Of a DNA stretch of 43,523 nucleotides, positions 8,355 to 16,400 are shown piece by piece (position 1 is the first letter of the stretch; each line of letters begins with the position of its first letter). The DNA is from Gammaproteobacteria bacterium (GTDB lineage: Bacteria > Pseudomonadota > Gammaproteobacteria > DSM-16500): NCBI GenBank assembly GCA_013287235.1, contig JABDEF010000004.1:1-43523 (forward strand), in the 5' to 3' direction. The notes under the pieces were generated by a model, which ran no database searches, was not told the DNA's origin, and saw only the letters and a list, made by a program, of their open reading frames with translations. Both the position numbers and the translations under genes were made by a program.

Positions 8355-9098
8355 ATGAAGGATTTAAATACCAATGAGGAAGTAGTGTTACAAATTAAAA
8401 CTGCCCCTAACGCAGGGGCCTATCTTTTCCTCAATGCCGCAGTCAATACGCTAACAATATTATTTTACGTGATGGTATTACTGATATGTGCCTCTATTCC
8501 AGTATGGCTTAAAAAAAAGGAAAGCTTTAATGAACTCCTTTTTTTTAGAATACATCTTTCTGATTTCAATTTTCATTCCCTTTATTTAAATTCGTCATTT
8601 GACGAATTTATTGCTTTAGTCATTACTGTATTTTTAGTAATTTTTTGCGGATTATTTATATTATTATTACCAATGTTTTTTTTGTCAAAGAGTTTAAGAA
8701 AGCGTAAAATTTTTTTTACTAATCTGCGTTGTTTTTTAAATTCTCCTGATACACTGATCCAGATTGATTATTCTCAAGTTGAATGCGTCACGTTATCACA
8801 AACATGGCTTGAAAAATGGCTACATATAGCTTCTATTTTTATTTTAGATAAAAATGCACTTGTGATTGCGTCTAATGACCGTCCGGTAAAATTTCCTGGT
8901 ACTCTTTTTAATAAAAGTACTTATAACAAAATACCTAACCATTCTTTAAAATTTTCCGCTTTATCCGAAAGGGACGCTAAAAATATTTTAGAATTTTTCC
9001 AAACAAAAAATATAAAAACTAACACTGTGCATCAAAAATTTATGGATCAGCAATTATTGAATAATTTAATAAACACTGTTTCTAATAGGAAAAAATAA
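8355..9098 (+). CDS. Membrane protein with two TM segments and a PH-like domain
   Basis: A 247-residue protein not recognised as a named family. Two hydrophobic segments at about residues 20-48 (AYLFLNAAVNTLTILFYVMV and following) and 88-115 (ALVITVFLVIFCGLFILLL) form a hairpin. The remaining 130 residues are soluble and contain a strand-rich stretch (LIQIDYSQVECVTLS, then WLHIASIFIL) that resembles bacterial PH-like domains following paired TM helices; that is inference. The ATG at 8355 overlaps a nine-codon ORF starting at 8348, which has the better-placed AAGGG box, so translation may be coupled to that short leader or the true start may differ. It is the only intact gene in a region of mobile-element debris. 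Confidence 0.6.
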   Translation: MKDLNTNEEVVLQIKTAPNAGAYLFLNAAVNTLTILFYVMVLLICASIPVWLKKKESFNELLFFRIHLSDFNFHSLYLNSSFDEFIALVITVFLVIFCGLFILLLPMFFLSKSLRKRKIFFTNLRCFLNSPDTLIQIDYSQVECVTLSQTWLEKWLHIASIFILDKNALVIASNDRPVKFPGTLFNKSTYNKIPNHSLKFSALSERDAKNILEFFQTKNIKTNTVHQKFMDQQLLNNLINTVSNRKK

Positions 9099-9163
9099 CA
9101 TTATAGAGCATGAATGACGGCTTAGAGGAGACTGCCTACCTGAATCTCTACCCAATCTTTCCA

Positions 9164-9547
9164 CTACATTTCCAATTTTGGCGCTATGATTTTCAAAATG
9201 CTTGATTGATACTTTGATAGCGTATTTACCTTACTAAAATGTACATCACGCGCTGCGTCTATCGAAAAATAAACTTTGTATATCGAGTTAAGTTTTTTGA
9301 AAATTACTCCAATATCATCATAAATGCCTTGTTTTTGCAGTCGGATTCGACACGTCGTTAACAGGGATAATGCTAAATGACAAATAAGGACGTGTACTTT
9401 GATTTTTGAATCAAGCCAAAATCGAATTGGACGTAAATTCAAAATGCTCTTTTCAAGCTTAAAACACCGCTCAATAATATCTTTTGCGAAATATAAGTGC
9501 ACCGCTTCTGCAACTGCAATTTTTGCATCAGTGAAAATAAATGACAT
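9164..9547 (-). pseudogene. IS1634/IS4-type DDE transposase, C-terminal fragment
   Basis: The encoded sequence is the C-terminal third of an IS1634-type (DDE_Tnp_1) transposase: YDGMSFIFTDAK, IIERCFKLEKSILNLRPIRF with the catalytic Glu of the YREK-like motif, and KVHVLICHLALSLL. The frame stays open upstream past 9547 to about 9600, giving the ERYDG lead-in, but no N-terminal half follows. Full-length members have about 450-550 residues. It is oriented opposite to the IS4 fragment at 7642 and appears to come from a different element. Confidence 0.75.
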
Positions 9548-9588
9548 ACCGTCATATCGCTCCGCTCTCGTGGTAGCATGCCAATTAG

Positions 9589-9804
9589 ATGGCGCATTTT
9601 TATAAGACGGTCAATGGCGCCGGTGTGGCCAATGTTTTGATTTCTGCGAACGGATACGGTTCAATGAAAGGACTGCAGCCAGAACAAATTGATGAAATAA
9701 TTGATACTCTCATTCGTTCAAATTATTCAGATGATGATATTAAAAAGATTTTAGGCAATAATTTTTTACGGGTGGCGTCTAAAAGTTTGGAAATAAAATT
9801 ATAA
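9589..9804 (+). pseudogene. C-terminal fragment of a peptidase M19 dipeptidase
   Basis: About 55 residues match the C-terminal end of membrane/renal dipeptidase-type (peptidase M19) enzymes: GLQPEQIDEIIDTLIRSNYS followed by DDDIKKILGNNFLRV, the usual last helix and GxNxLRV motif. The zinc-binding and catalytic parts are absent. The ATG at 9589 lies inside the neighbouring transposase remnant and is not the true start. The gene appears to have been cut by the IS1634-type element. Confidence 0.6.
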
Positions 9805-9841
9805 GTGGCGGCTGATCGCAGCTTCCGTTAGCATCATTCAA

Positions 9842-9994
9842 TCAAGGTATTCTAAAAAATATTTAGGCAAAGGTCGGGGTATCTCTTTATATACGCTAAT
9901 TGCAAATTTTGTTGCTGTTAACGCTAAAAATATTGGACTTAATGAATACGAAGGCCATTCTCTTTATGACATGATCTACAATAATAGAACTGAT
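9842..9994 (+). pseudogene. Tn3-family transposase, internal fragment
   Basis: A plus-strand frame without a start reads SRYSKKYLGKGRGISLYTLI and then ANFVAVNAKNIGLNEYEGHS, LYDMIYNNRTD. This resembles the part of Tn3-family TnpA around the first catalytic Asp region (KYxGKGxGISxYTLIANHxxxN, GANEHESHxxxDxLxNNTTDI in the family as I remember it). Only about 50 residues survive. The fragment ends where the truncated VOC gene on the other strand begins, so a Tn3-type insertion probably broke that gene. Assignment is from memory of the family pattern. Confidence 0.5.
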
Positions 9995-10208
9995 AATTGG
10001 GTAAATCCATACGAAATATGACTTTTGCGCCAAATATCTTTTTGTAAAAATCAATAGCCTTGCTCGCATCATCCAGGATGAGATACGGTGTAATAGGATG
10101 ATAGCCTTTAGGAATAGCAGAGATTTTCTTTTTTTGCTTTGAGCCGGGTTTCTTAACGGATTTTTTCACTGTCTTTTTTGCAGATTTCTTTTTAGTAGCC
10201 ATCATCAT
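9939..10208 (-). pseudogene. VOC-family protein with Lys-rich N-terminal tail, 3' truncated
   Basis: Residues about 1-30 are a histone-H1-like Lys/Ala/Ser tail (KKKSAKKTVKKSVKKPG). Residues 34-70 begin a glyoxalase/PhnB-like VOC domain (YHPITPYLILDDASKAIDFY, KKIFGAKVIFRMDLP). After about 9995 the frame runs antisense through the Tn3 fragment and stops at 9939, so roughly two thirds of the VOC domain is missing. The start overlaps the HU stop by 4 nt (ATGA) and is one of three consecutive ATGs (10208, 10205, 10202), with a GGGGGA box best spaced for the third. It is the last gene of the mutM operon. Confidence 0.72.
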
Positions 10209-10492
10209 TCCCCCTGATCAGTGTTAAGTAATTCCTTAAGTTGCGAGGCTGGTTTAAAATTTGCAACCATGCTTTCCTTAATTAACATTTCTTCACCCGT
10301 AGATGGATTACGCCCTTTTCTTGCAAGTCGTTTTTTAGATGAAAAACCACCAAATCCTGGAATCATGATTTTATCTTGCTTTACTAAAGCTTCCGAAATG
10401 GTTTCAAATAACGCGCTAAAAGCATCTTCAGCTTGAGTCTTTGTTAAACCCGCTTTTTCAGCAATCCTAGCAATTAATTCAGCTTTATTCAT
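10205..10492 (-). CDS. HU-family DNA-binding protein
   Basis: A 95-residue HU/IHF-family nucleoid protein. The N-terminal helical body (MNKAELIARIAEKAGLTKTQ) and the beta-arm signature GFGGFSSKKRLARKGRNPST followed by GEEMLIKES and a FKPASQLKELLN tail are all present, including the conserved Pro of the arm tip (NPSTG). The start is the ATG at 10492, whose ATGA overlaps the mutM stop, so translation is coupled. The frame is open to 10537 but that part lies within mutM. It bends or coats DNA non-specifically; linkage to a repair glycosylase makes a role near repair possible but unproven. Confidence 0.92.
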   Translation of the reverse strand: MNKAELIARIAEKAGLTKTQAEDAFSALFETISEALVKQDKIMIPGFGGFSSKKRLARKGRNPSTGEEMLIKESMVANFKPASQLKELLNTDQGE

Positions 10493-11331
10493 AGAGATTT
10501 GGTATCCTGTAAAATGACAGGTTGGCAATTGAGGCAAAAAACTGTACTACGCTGTCCGATTTTCAAAAGTTCTAAATTAGCATTACATTTTACACAAGGC
10601 TGCCCTTCTCTTCCATACACTTTGAGTTGTTGTGAAAAATATCCTGGTCTTCCATCGCTATTGATGAAATCTTTTAAAGTAGTGCCGCCACGTTTGATGG
10701 CTGCTCTTAATATTTGCTTGATTGATTTGACTAACCGTTTGCATTGCATTTCATTTAGATCACCAGCAGGAGTCAACGGATGAATACCAGCTAAAAACAA
10801 TGCTTCTGAGGCATAAATATTTCCTATCCCAACGACAATCTTGCTATCCATAATGAGAGATTTAACAGGGGTACGACGACTTTTCATCATCTTTAACAAA
10901 TATCGACTTGTGAAACAGGTATCGAGAGGCTCCATCCCTAATGATCGTAATAGAGGATGTTCTAATGGATCATCCTCTGTCAAAAGAAGTGCACCAAAAC
11001 GCCTGGGATCAGCATATCGCATGATTTTATGGTTAGACAAAATAATATCGATATGATCGTGTTTTTTGGCGGGAACGTCATCATTTATAATACGCAGGCT
11101 ACCAGACATCCCTAGATGCATAATGATAGCGCCAACCTCTAAGTGAATTAACAAATATTTCCCACGTCTAGATAATTCACGAATACGGTGCTGTTTTATT
11201 TTCCTTTTAATATTATGAGGGATCGGCCAGCGCAATTGATGCTGACGCACAATGACATCTTGAATCATGGCATCTTCAAGATGCGGTTTTAAGCCACGTA
11301 AAGTGGTTTCAACTTCGGGTAATTCTGGCAT
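10489..11331 (-). CDS. mutM: Formamidopyrimidine-DNA glycosylase (Fpg/MutM)
   Basis: A bifunctional DNA glycosylase/AP lyase that removes 8-oxoguanine and formamidopyrimidines. The sequence begins MPELPEVETTLRGLKPHL, with the catalytic Pro2 and Glu3. It carries the conserved central lysine (GKYLLIH, about residue 57), the helix-two-turn-helix region VGIGNIYASEALFLAGIHP near 168-186, and a C-terminal zinc finger CVKCNANLELL ... CLNCQ near 247-270. At 280 residues it is full length with all key residues present. It follows a conserved hypothetical gene by 14 nt and overlaps the HU gene by 4 nt (ATGA), so it is central to a compact operon. Confidence 0.97.
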   Translation of the reverse strand: MPELPEVETTLRGLKPHLEDAMIQDVIVRQHQLRWPIPHNIKRKIKQHRIRELSRRGKYLLIHLEVGAIIMHLGMSGSLRIINDDVPAKKHDHIDIILSNHKIMRYADPRRFGALLLTEDDPLEHPLLRSLGMEPLDTCFTSRYLLKMMKSRRTPVKSLIMDSKIVVGIGNIYASEALFLAGIHPLTPAGDLNEMQCKRLVKSIKQILRAAIKRGGTTLKDFINSDGRPGYFSQQLKVYGREGQPCVKCNANLELLKIGQRSTVFCLNCQPVILQDTKSL

Positions 11332-11345
11332 ATAAGATAATGTTC

Positions 11346-11666
11346 TTAGGTTGTTATTGTTGAGACAGCGTTTTCTCTTTTTTTAGCTTTTTTGATGGCT
11401 GCCTTTTGCTGTTTCAATAAAAATATTTGTTCAATTGATTTGACCTCATCTGGACGTGATTTAGCAAACCGTTTGAAGTAAATGGTTTCAATAAAATTTG
11501 GCAGAGGTTCTTTCCACGGTTCTTGTTTGTGATTAGCTAACTTGCCAAACTTTTTTGGGTTTAATCCAAGTTCTCTTGCCATTTGGACATGCGAATGGGA
11601 CAGGTGAAATTTTTTCCTGGCCTCAACCCAAATTTGTAATGATGGTGGTAGTTTTTTGGATTTCAT
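11346..11666 (-). CDS. Conserved hypothetical basic protein upstream of mutM
   Basis: A 106-residue protein starting at the ATG at 11666 (an in-frame TTG at 11687 would add seven residues). It begins KSKKLPPSLQIWVEARKKFH, contains a helix-turn-helix-like segment HSHVQMARELGLNPKKFGKL near residues 22-41, and a WKEPLPNFIETIYFKRF block near 50-66, then ends in a Lys-rich tail. I remember proteins with this layout as uncharacterised; no function is claimed. It lies 14 nt before mutM and 21 nt after a small Lys-rich ORF, all on the minus strand. Confidence 0.75.
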   Translation of the reverse strand: MKSKKLPPSLQIWVEARKKFHLSHSHVQMARELGLNPKKFGKLANHKQEPWKEPLPNFIETIYFKRFAKSRPDEVKSIEQIFLLKQQKAAIKKAKKRENAVSTITT

Positions 11667-11687
11667 ATATAACCTGGTAGCAGTCAA

Positions 11688-11858
11688 TTATTTTGATTTT
11701 TTTGCACGTTTCTTTTTTACAGGAGATTTTGCCTTAGCGCTTTTATTATTGACCTTCTGGGATTTCAATTCTTTTAACTCTTGACGCATCTCTTTTAGTT
11801 TTTCAACAGTCATTTTAATCTTACTGGACAGCTTTTTAATTGCAGCGGATTGTTTCAT
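11688..11858 (-). CDS. Small Lys-rich coiled-coil protein
   Basis: A 56-codon ORF: an N-terminal helical heptad-like stretch (KLSSKIKMTVEKLKEMRQEL) followed by a Lys/Ala/Ser tail (AKSPVKKKRAKKSK). An AAGG box lies 8 nt before the ATG at 11858. Its TAA stop is directly followed by the in-frame TTG of the next gene, so it appears to head the mutM operon. The basic tail resembles that of the VOC protein at the other end of the operon. No family is recognised; it could bind nucleic acid by charge. Confidence 0.5.
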   Translation of the reverse strand: MKQSAAIKKLSSKIKMTVEKLKEMRQELKELKSQKVNNKSAKAKSPVKKKRAKKSK

Positions 11859-11922
11859 TGGTTTTGCCTTTTTTACTAAATTTATAGATTAAGTATTTTG
11901 CCACAAATTGACTGAAATAACA

Positions 11923-12072
11923 TTAAATATCATGCAGGACCATCGATATTTTTTGGTAAGTCTCATAGATACCATCACGATATTTTTTATTAAGGGATGG
12001 TGTATAGAATGATAGTTTCCAATAGCAACCCAAGGACGAATATTCTTCGATAAATTCAACACAATGATCCAT
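11923..12072 (-). CDS. Possible 49-residue small ORF
   Basis: The minus strand from ATG 12072 encodes 49 residues with a mixed, protein-like composition (MDHCVEFIEEYSSLGCYW, then YRDGIYETYQKISMVLHDI). No ribosome-binding site is evident and no family is recognised. It may be a genuine small gene or a fragment. The rest of the 11.88-12.23 kb interval shows nothing else I can support. Confidence 0.25.
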   Translation of the reverse strand: MDHCVEFIEEYSSLGCYWKLSFYTPSLNKKYRDGIYETYQKISMVLHDI

Positions 12073-12233
12073 ACACCTAATTACACCATATCGCCAAAGA
12101 AGTCAGCGGCTATGTAAAGTGCAAAATGTCCAAGTTATTTCGTGCACATTCCTAGGCGAACAAAAAGTGTAAATGACTCATGCTTCATATCTGGCAACAT
12201 TGCCATAATTCCAGTATTGCCTCATCAAATCAA

Positions 12234-13115
12234 TTAAGGACTAATGATATTTGTATCAAGAGTTATTGCTGCATTTAGCACCCACAATCTACCGCTATTG
12301 CTTAAACCCGCACCTACAGTTAGACTCGTGAAAGCTACAACTTGTCCTGCAAATGCTGTATCAGCCCCAAAAGTTGCCGAACTACCAATTTGCCAGAAGA
12401 CATTCCCAGCAACTGCACCACCTGTGAGAAGCACACTTGAATTGGCTCCTGTTGTCAGCGTCGTGCCTATTTTAAAATACCATTGGTTTGTGACAGAACC
12501 GTTAAGCGTTAATATTCCACCTGCTGCAAGTGTTGCAGCGGCGGTATTGAAACAGTAAACACCCGGTGGAAGTATCAAACCAGCTAAATCGGTCGTTATA
12601 ATATCCGTACAGGTTAGGCCCGCAATACTATTAAAGAGCGTGTTTGCATCAGTATGATCACTGGATGCAATACTATCATTAGCATGCAGCTGGTTGGCAG
12701 CTGGTGTAGTTTGGCCAGGCGGAAAACCTGTAATCGCAGTGCCTGGTGCAACACATACTGCGCCCGTTACAATGGTTCCTCCTGAATTAGTCACTGTCGT
12801 GGCACTTAAAACAGTACAAACGGGAAGTATGAAGATACTGACTACGGGAGAAGGCGCAGCAGTATTCGTTCCTTGTATTGTACCAATGCCCGCTTGACCT
12901 GAAGGGGATGTAACAGCTTGGATAGTAATGGTACAAGCGCTACTCGCAGGAAGTAATGAAGCACAACCGCTACTATAAATCGGTAACCCAACTAATTGAC
13001 CCTGCACATTCCCAGAAATGGTCATGGTGATATTGGTTGCTGGAATCGTACCTGTATTCGTTACAGTAAATATTTGTACGCCATCTGATGGGATGTTTGC
13101 TGAAGCAGGGCTCAC
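12234..13115 (-). pseudogene. Ice-binding-like (DUF3494) adhesin/antifreeze protein, 5' truncated
   Basis: The last about 200 residues match the DUF3494 ice-binding-like domain: CVAPGTAITGFPPG, then TTDLAGLILPPGVYCFNTAA, ILTLNGSVTNQWYFKIGTTL, GGAVAGNVFWQIGSSATFG and AGQVVAFTSLTVGAG, the repetitive Gly/Ala/Thr beta-solenoid pattern. Before it lies an Ig-like or choice-of-anchor-type segment (VQIFTVTNTGTIPATNITM). The frame is open to about 13166, but there is no signal peptide and no good start; GTG at 13115 is only the first possible codon. So the N-terminal secretion and anchoring part appears lost. Base use is visibly less AT-rich than the flanks, suggesting transfer. Family members bind ice or act as surface adhesins. 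Confidence 0.75.
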
Positions 13116-13221
13116 CGTTATGGTAGGCGCGGCACCAGTTGTAATCGCAACTGTCGGAGCTGTTAAAAATCACGTATAAAATAGAAATTCTAAATTAATA
13201 AAGCATTTTAATCAAACACAA

Positions 13222-13392
13222 TTATTTACACATGACTTGAGAGTTAAGATTGCCTTGCTTGTACCTTTTTTTAGAAGTGCTCTGTTCTAATGTTGGCGTT
13301 GTCGTAAGCGTAATATCTTGTTCTGTTTTTTTTTCAGTTAATTTTATTAATGTTTCCGTATGACTTTGTAACATGGAAGTGGTTGATGCCAT
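13222..13392 (-). CDS. Possible 56-residue small ORF
   Basis: The minus strand from ATG 13392 encodes 56 polar residues rich in Thr, Ser and Lys (MASTTSMLQSHTETLIKLTE, later LEQSTSKKRYKQGN). No ribosome-binding site is seen. It sits between the truncated ice-binding-like gene and the divergent SecA-like gene. It could be a small gene or chance. Confidence 0.28.
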   Translation of the reverse strand: MASTTSMLQSHTETLIKLTEKKTEQDITLTTTPTLEQSTSKKRYKQGNLNSQVMCK

Positions 13393-13454
13393 AGTCAGAT
13401 GGGTGGGAGAAAGGATTATAACCCAAAAATTTGTAGAGAAAAATTAAAATCCGT

Positions 13455-13471
13455 GTTATATATTGTAACAT
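13455..13471 (+). promoter_or_regulatory. Operator-like dyad before the SecA-like gene
   Basis: TGTTA, seven bases, TAACA forms a perfect 5-bp dyad 25 nt before the start codon, overlapping an AT-rich stretch that could be a -10 region. Such dyads are common in AT-rich DNA, so this is only a candidate binding site. Confidence 0.22.
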
Positions 13472-13496
13472 AATAAAAATTCTTTAAGGAAGAAGA

Positions 13497-16400
13497 ATGA
13501 GCTCATCTCGATTAGATTTAGGTCTTAGGTTTCTTGCAAGAGGCGACTTCATCAATGCTACGTCAATGTTCAGATCATTACCTGCAGATAAAAAAAATTC
13601 AACAACAATTCAGTATTATTATGCTGTCTCAACGCTAGGCGCGTTGCTGACTCACTTATCTAAAGAATCGAAAACAGTAAAAGAAAATAAAAAACAAAGT
13701 CAAAGTTACCTCTCATCTATCAAGCAATCCGTGTTTGAAAGCATCCAGAAGATCATTAAACGGCAGCCTCACGATACAGAATTGAAACATTCAAAAAATC
13801 CAACATCACCGCAAACAAACGTGATTGAAGAAGCAAAAGAAGAATTACATACCATCCAATTGCAGTTTCTTCACGCAAAGATTGCCATGCGTCCAAAAGT
13901 AATGGGAGGAATGGAGTACGCACTCAATCATATCATTAAAAATATTTCAGCGATTAATCTAAATGAGGCAAACCATCGAGCTAAATTATTTTCTAATGAA
14001 TTGATTAAGTTCCGTTTGTTTTACTCGTTGAAATTATTTTTAACTCATGAACTTGAAAATTTTGAAAAAGACTATTATTTCCGTATTTTTATGCCGCAAG
14101 CAATAAAACGATTAAGAAACATTGTTGATATTAATAAAAATGATCTTTTATTTTTGTCTTATGATCAGCTTGATCGATTATATAAAGAGTTGCAAGATTA
14201 TCGATATAATGAAAAATATCACAACATATTTAAAGTTCTGCAAGAAAATATACTTTTTGATAGTGGCTTCTATTATGATAAAGAATATATTGAAATCATG
14301 AAAAATTATAAAGGACGTCTCAATATAGAGAATGTTATTCTCATTCATGATATTTATCATAATTCTCAGTTAAACGATTTGCGCATTATCGTTTATGAAT
14401 TAAACCAAAATGGCTTATTAAAAGATGATTTTTTACAGAGTGTCTCAGCCATTCTCACGGGTAAAAATAATTATTCTGCTCATATCAAACATGTTGCAAA
14501 CAATTTTTCTGTGAGCCTTTTACCGAATAAAAATAAATTACTCCTTCATTGGTTTGGATTTGCATTCAATAAAATACCGCATCCTAAATCAAGTGATTAT
14601 CAATTCAATAAATATATAGCGCATATTAAGACGAGTTGCCTTAGTCACGAAGATAAAATTGATAGAAAACAAATCTACAATTATCTTAATTTATATGATC
14701 TTCTTGTTAAAAGTGAAGGTAATGTACCATTGAATCAAATTTGTGATTTGATGAGGGAAACTGAAGCTGCAATAGGAAGAGAATGTTTTATCGAAATATG
14801 TGAAAGAATATTGAAATATCATATAACCTATATGGATTTCATAACAATATTGAATTTTGGTTTGCAATTTAGAAAAGATACCGTGAAGGAATTATTGCAA
14901 TTAATCGATCACTATCATTCAGATTTTCATGTCTTGAAGGATCAAGCAAATGATTTTTTAATCAAAGAATATCAATCGAAATTTCCTGAAAGACCGTTAG
15001 AAGAAATTCTTCGTGACTTTTTAACAAAATCAGATGATGTGGAGTTTACCATTGACTCAGCGGAACTGCAGCAAGTAGAAAAAGATTACCTTAAAATCAA
15101 GCATACCAGTGAAAAATTAATCATGGCAGGACGATTGGGTCTTCAATCAGAGTTAAAAAAATGTCAGAAGACATTGAGTCGTGATTCTGAAAATGAAACA
15201 GCGCTGCTGACCTTATTAGCGATTATTCGTCTGCAAGTAAAAGATAAACTGGGTATATATCCGTATAATATACAAATGTTGAATTTATTGATATTGTTGA
15301 ATCAGTCTAAACGTATCGCTCAAATAAAAACAGGAGAAGGAAAATCAACACTCATAGCAATGCTCGCAGCTTTCTTTGGCTTACGTGATCGTACCGTAGA
15401 CATCATCACTACCTCACATGATCTTGCGATGAGGGATGCTAAAAAATTTCAGACATTTTATCATGCATTAGGTTTGGGTGTTGGACACAATGTAGGTAAA
15501 GACAAACAGAATCCTGCATGTTATGAGGAAAATATCATTCTATATGGCACGGTTTCTGATTTTGAATTCGCTTATTTACGGGGTGAGACGGGGAATCAAT
15601 CACAAGGTCGTGGTAATCGTTCCTATCATGCAGTGATTGTAGATGAGGTCGATAGTATGTTCATCGATATGCAGCGCAATCAAGCAATTTTGTCACAGCC
15701 TCATGAGAATACTTATGATCCAAAGGTTTATAAACACATCTGGCATTGGATAAACAAAACAGAAAAAGAAGATCACACAAAAGAAAATCTCCAAGCGATG
15801 CTAAAAACAAAAGAGATCGAGGTGGATCTCGAGTTGGCAAATACGTGGCTAAAAAGCGCACTTACCGCGCAGCGTTATACAGAAGAAAAAGAATATATTA
15901 TTGCTTATCCTGAAAATGAATCGACGAATGTTGAAAAAAAAGCTTCAGATCGGATTATCAAAATTGTTAATAAATCACATACCGGAGAGATTCAGGAGGA
16001 AACGACGCGCTGGCAAGGGGGGTTACATGAATTGTTAGAGGTGAAACACAAATTAAACGTGCGTGCTGAATCGCTCACTCTTGCATCCATCTGTCATATT
16101 GATTATTTCAACAAATATAAAATACTGATGGGTCTAACGGGGACACTCGGATCAAAAGCTTCTCGTGATGAACTTAATCGGTTATATAAGGTCACGACTT
16201 ACGATTCACCGCCTTATAAAGCGAGCATGAAAAAGCAAATTCCACATCTGATTGTGAAAGATGAAAAAACACAAATGCATGCTATTCATCAAATAGCTTT
16301 ACAACAAATCGAAATAGGCAGGCCCGTTTTGACATTATGCCAAACCATTCAAGATTCCAAAAATCTCAATAACTATTTATACAAGGATATTAAATCAACA

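Noticed and set aside
12244..12897. Plus-strand ORFs of 104 and 67 codons
   Set aside because: They are antisense to the ice-binding-like gene and show only Pro/Val/Ala-rich mirror sequence of its repeats.
12973..13173. Minus-strand 66-codon ORF upstream of the ice-binding-like gene
   Set aside because: It overlaps the same coding region in another frame, with an unlikely Cys/Asn/Tyr composition. The correct frame of the Ig-like segment continues through this stretch.
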